From Oscillospiraceae bacterium (lineage in GTDB: Bacteria > Bacillota > Clostridia > Oscillospirales > Oscillospiraceae), in contig JAFSEW010000057.1 of the NCBI GenBank assembly GCA_017435525.1, forward strand, positions 1 to 64,000: a stretch of 64,000 nt of DNA, given 5' to 3'. Positions 62,716 to 64,000 of this stretch are shown here, piece by piece (position 1 is the first letter of the stretch; each line of letters begins with the position of its first letter). The notes beneath the pieces are model-generated. The model was not told where the DNA came from. It made no database searches and worked only from the letters and a program-made list of their open reading frames with translations. A program made the translations under genes and the position numbers.

Positions 62716-64000
62716 TCAGCCTTTATAATAGGTTCTTCCGGGTTCCGGAGCGGTGCCATTGCGGGACAGCAGCTCCGTCACGGTGAGGAATTCCACATCC
62801 AGATCGTTCTTGATGATGTATTCGATGGCTTCCTTGGTGCCGTAGTAGGTGGTGGCATGGATATCATGCACCAGGATGATGGCGCCGTCCTTCAGGCCGT
62901 TGATCACGGCATTCTTCACGGCTTCTGTGTTGCGGGTAGCCCAGTCGCGGGTATCTACCGACCAGTTGATGTGGGGCAGGGGAATGGTCTTCAGTGCGGT
63001 GTCGGTGATGTTGCCGCCGGGGGCACGGTAAACGGTGGCCTGTTTGCCGGAAACCTCCTGCACAGTAGCCTGGAACCTGGCAAAGTCTTCTTCGATCTGC
63101 TTGGCGGTCATGTTGAAGAAGAAGGTGTGACCCCAGGTGTGATAGCCGATCTCATGGCCGTCCTCGGCCATCCGCTTGACGGATTCCGGGGTGGTCTTGA
63201 TGCGGTTACCCACCAGGAAGAAGGTGACCGTGATGTCGTTTTCCTTCAGCATATCCAGCACCTTGGGAGTGTATGCGGAGCTGGGGCCATCGTCATAGGT
63301 CAGAGCGACCTGGATCAGGTCACAGACCTTGACTTTACAGGTGGCGGCGATATTGCCGTATTGGGAGGCACAGGTAACGGTCACGGTGCCGTAGTCCACG
63401 CCGGTGACAACGCCGTTTTCATCCACCGTAGCAATGGCGGGATCGGAAGAGGTCCAGACCAGCTTTTCAGGGGATTCCGCCGGGGCTTTCACAGCCACGA
63501 TGGACTTTTGGGTGCCGGGTTTCAGCTTGATGTAGTCATCTTCCACAGCTACGGATTCCAGCAGATGAATGACCGTAACTTCCTGGGCGGCGGAGAAGCC
63601 GCTGGGCAGCGTTGCGATGACAGTGGCGCTGCCTTCGGCCAGGCCGGTGAGGGTGCCGTCGGGAGAAATCTGCAGGATCTCACTGTCGGAAACACTGTAG
63701 GAGATCTGGGCAGGATCAGCGGGATGATTCAGGGAAGGCTGCAGCTGCACGGTGCTGCCGGGGCCTACATAGAGGGGCTCTTCCGGCAGGGAAACCTGCA
63801 GACCGGTTTCACACACAGTAACGATCAGCGTCTGCTCGCCCCAGACAAGACGGGCGGTGCCCAGCTTTACAGCGGTGACGGTGCCGGCTTCCCAGGTTAC
63901 GGCGTCACCTTCCACGGTGACGGTATCCGGCAGGGGTTCTGCTGCGGGGGCAGGCTGCGGAACGGTTTCGGGAGTGGTTTCCGGTGTGGTTTCGGGAACG
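62716..64000 (-). CDS. Polysaccharide deacetylase with Ig-like domains (5' end outside window)
   Basis: The frame is open from the right window edge to the stop at 62716, so the N-terminus with its presumed signal is missing. The first visible part is a Thr/Pro/Glu-rich linker (PETTPETTPETVP), followed by two BIG2-like Ig domains (about 150 residues, with ISYSVSDSEILQISPDGTLTG and WTSSDPAIATVDENGVVTG). The CE4 NodB domain shows ALTYDDGPSS, HTWGHTFFF (metal His pair), YRAPGGN, NWSVDTRDW and ILVHDIH. It removes N-acetyl groups from peptidoglycan or another surface glycan. Confidence 0.93.
   Translation of the reverse strand, partial: VPETTPETTPETVPQPAPAAEPLPDTVTVEGDAVTWEAGTVTAVKLGTARLVWGEQTLIVTVCETGLQVSLPEEPLYVGPGSTVQLQPSLNHPADPAQISYSVSDSEILQISPDGTLTGLAEGSATVIATLPSGFSAAQEVTVIHLLESVAVEDDYIKLKPGTQKSIVAVKAPAESPEKLVWTSSDPAIATVDENGVVTGVDYGTVTVTCASQYGNIAATCKVKVCDLIQVALTYDDGPSSAYTPKVLDMLKENDITVTFFLVGNRIKTTPESVKRMAEDGHEIGYHTWGHTFFFNMTAKQIEEDFARFQATVQEVSGKQATVYRAPGGNITDTALKTIPLPHINWSVDTRDWATRNTEAVKNAVINGLKDGAIILVHDIHATTYYGTKEAIEYIIKNDLDVEFLTVTELLSRNGTAPEPGRTYYKG

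Overview
The window looks like chromosome of a gut-type anaerobic Clostridia (Firmicutes) bacterium, probably of the Oscillospirales/Ruminococcaceae kind. Reasons: strong AGGAGG ribosome binding sites, sigma-A promoters of TTGACA-17-TATAAT form, lipoprotein signal peptides with Thr/Pro-rich tethers, an EFR1-type ferredoxin, an orphan MsmK-type ATPase and a large set of alpha-glucan genes. No rRNA, prophage or CRISPR array was seen. Most genes are GC-rich; 35.6-38.2 kb is clearly more AT-rich.

1-11.7 kb: malQ and a truncated glgP (minus strand), a queT-DUF2156-GNAT-TraX group behind a preQ1-I-like riboswitch, a D-Ala-D-Ala carboxypeptidase, an orphan sugar-ABC ATPase (msmK), glutamate dehydrogenase and an HD protein. 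11.7-15.1 kb: a BlaI repressor with a perfect operator, a BlaR1-like M56 protease with an unusual sensor region, and the remnant of an M14 peptidase lipoprotein. 15.1-18.6 kb: FGGY sugar kinase, PQ-loop-like membrane protein and D-aminoacylase-type amidohydrolase.

18.8-35.6 kb is a glycan block on the plus strand: a second malQ, type I pullulanase, secreted GH53 galactanase, GH13 amylase lipoprotein, an unrecognised 601-residue protein, a small zinc-ribbon protein and an intracellular GH53. A complete maltodextrin-type ABC importer follows, whose binding protein carries a SusE/F-like C-terminal domain. Polymer would be cut at the cell surface, oligosaccharides imported, and then processed by MalQ and GlgP.

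35.7-39.9 kb: an AT-rich pair (PP-loop ATPase plus flavodoxin-ferredoxin), tRNA-Arg(ACG) followed by a dense array of hairpins containing copies of the tRNA 3' end, and a PIG-L deacetylase with an ERLEQ repeat. 39.9-47.5 kb: mutY, two hypothetical proteins, an MFS transporter, larA, a MalY/PatB aminotransferase and a small XRE/RHH regulator locus.

47.8-57.9 kb is one long plus-strand gene series: a deoxyribonucleotidase/guanylate-kinase-like fusion, a PHP phosphoesterase, an RDD membrane protein, a second complete ABC importer, a surface nuclease and an OB-fold-repeat lipoprotein. An IS1182-family element sits immediately after it, followed by surE and two nrnA-like genes. Together these suggest capture and digestion of extracellular nucleic acid. 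The window ends inside a polysaccharide deacetylase with Ig-like domains and a MITE-like nested repeat.
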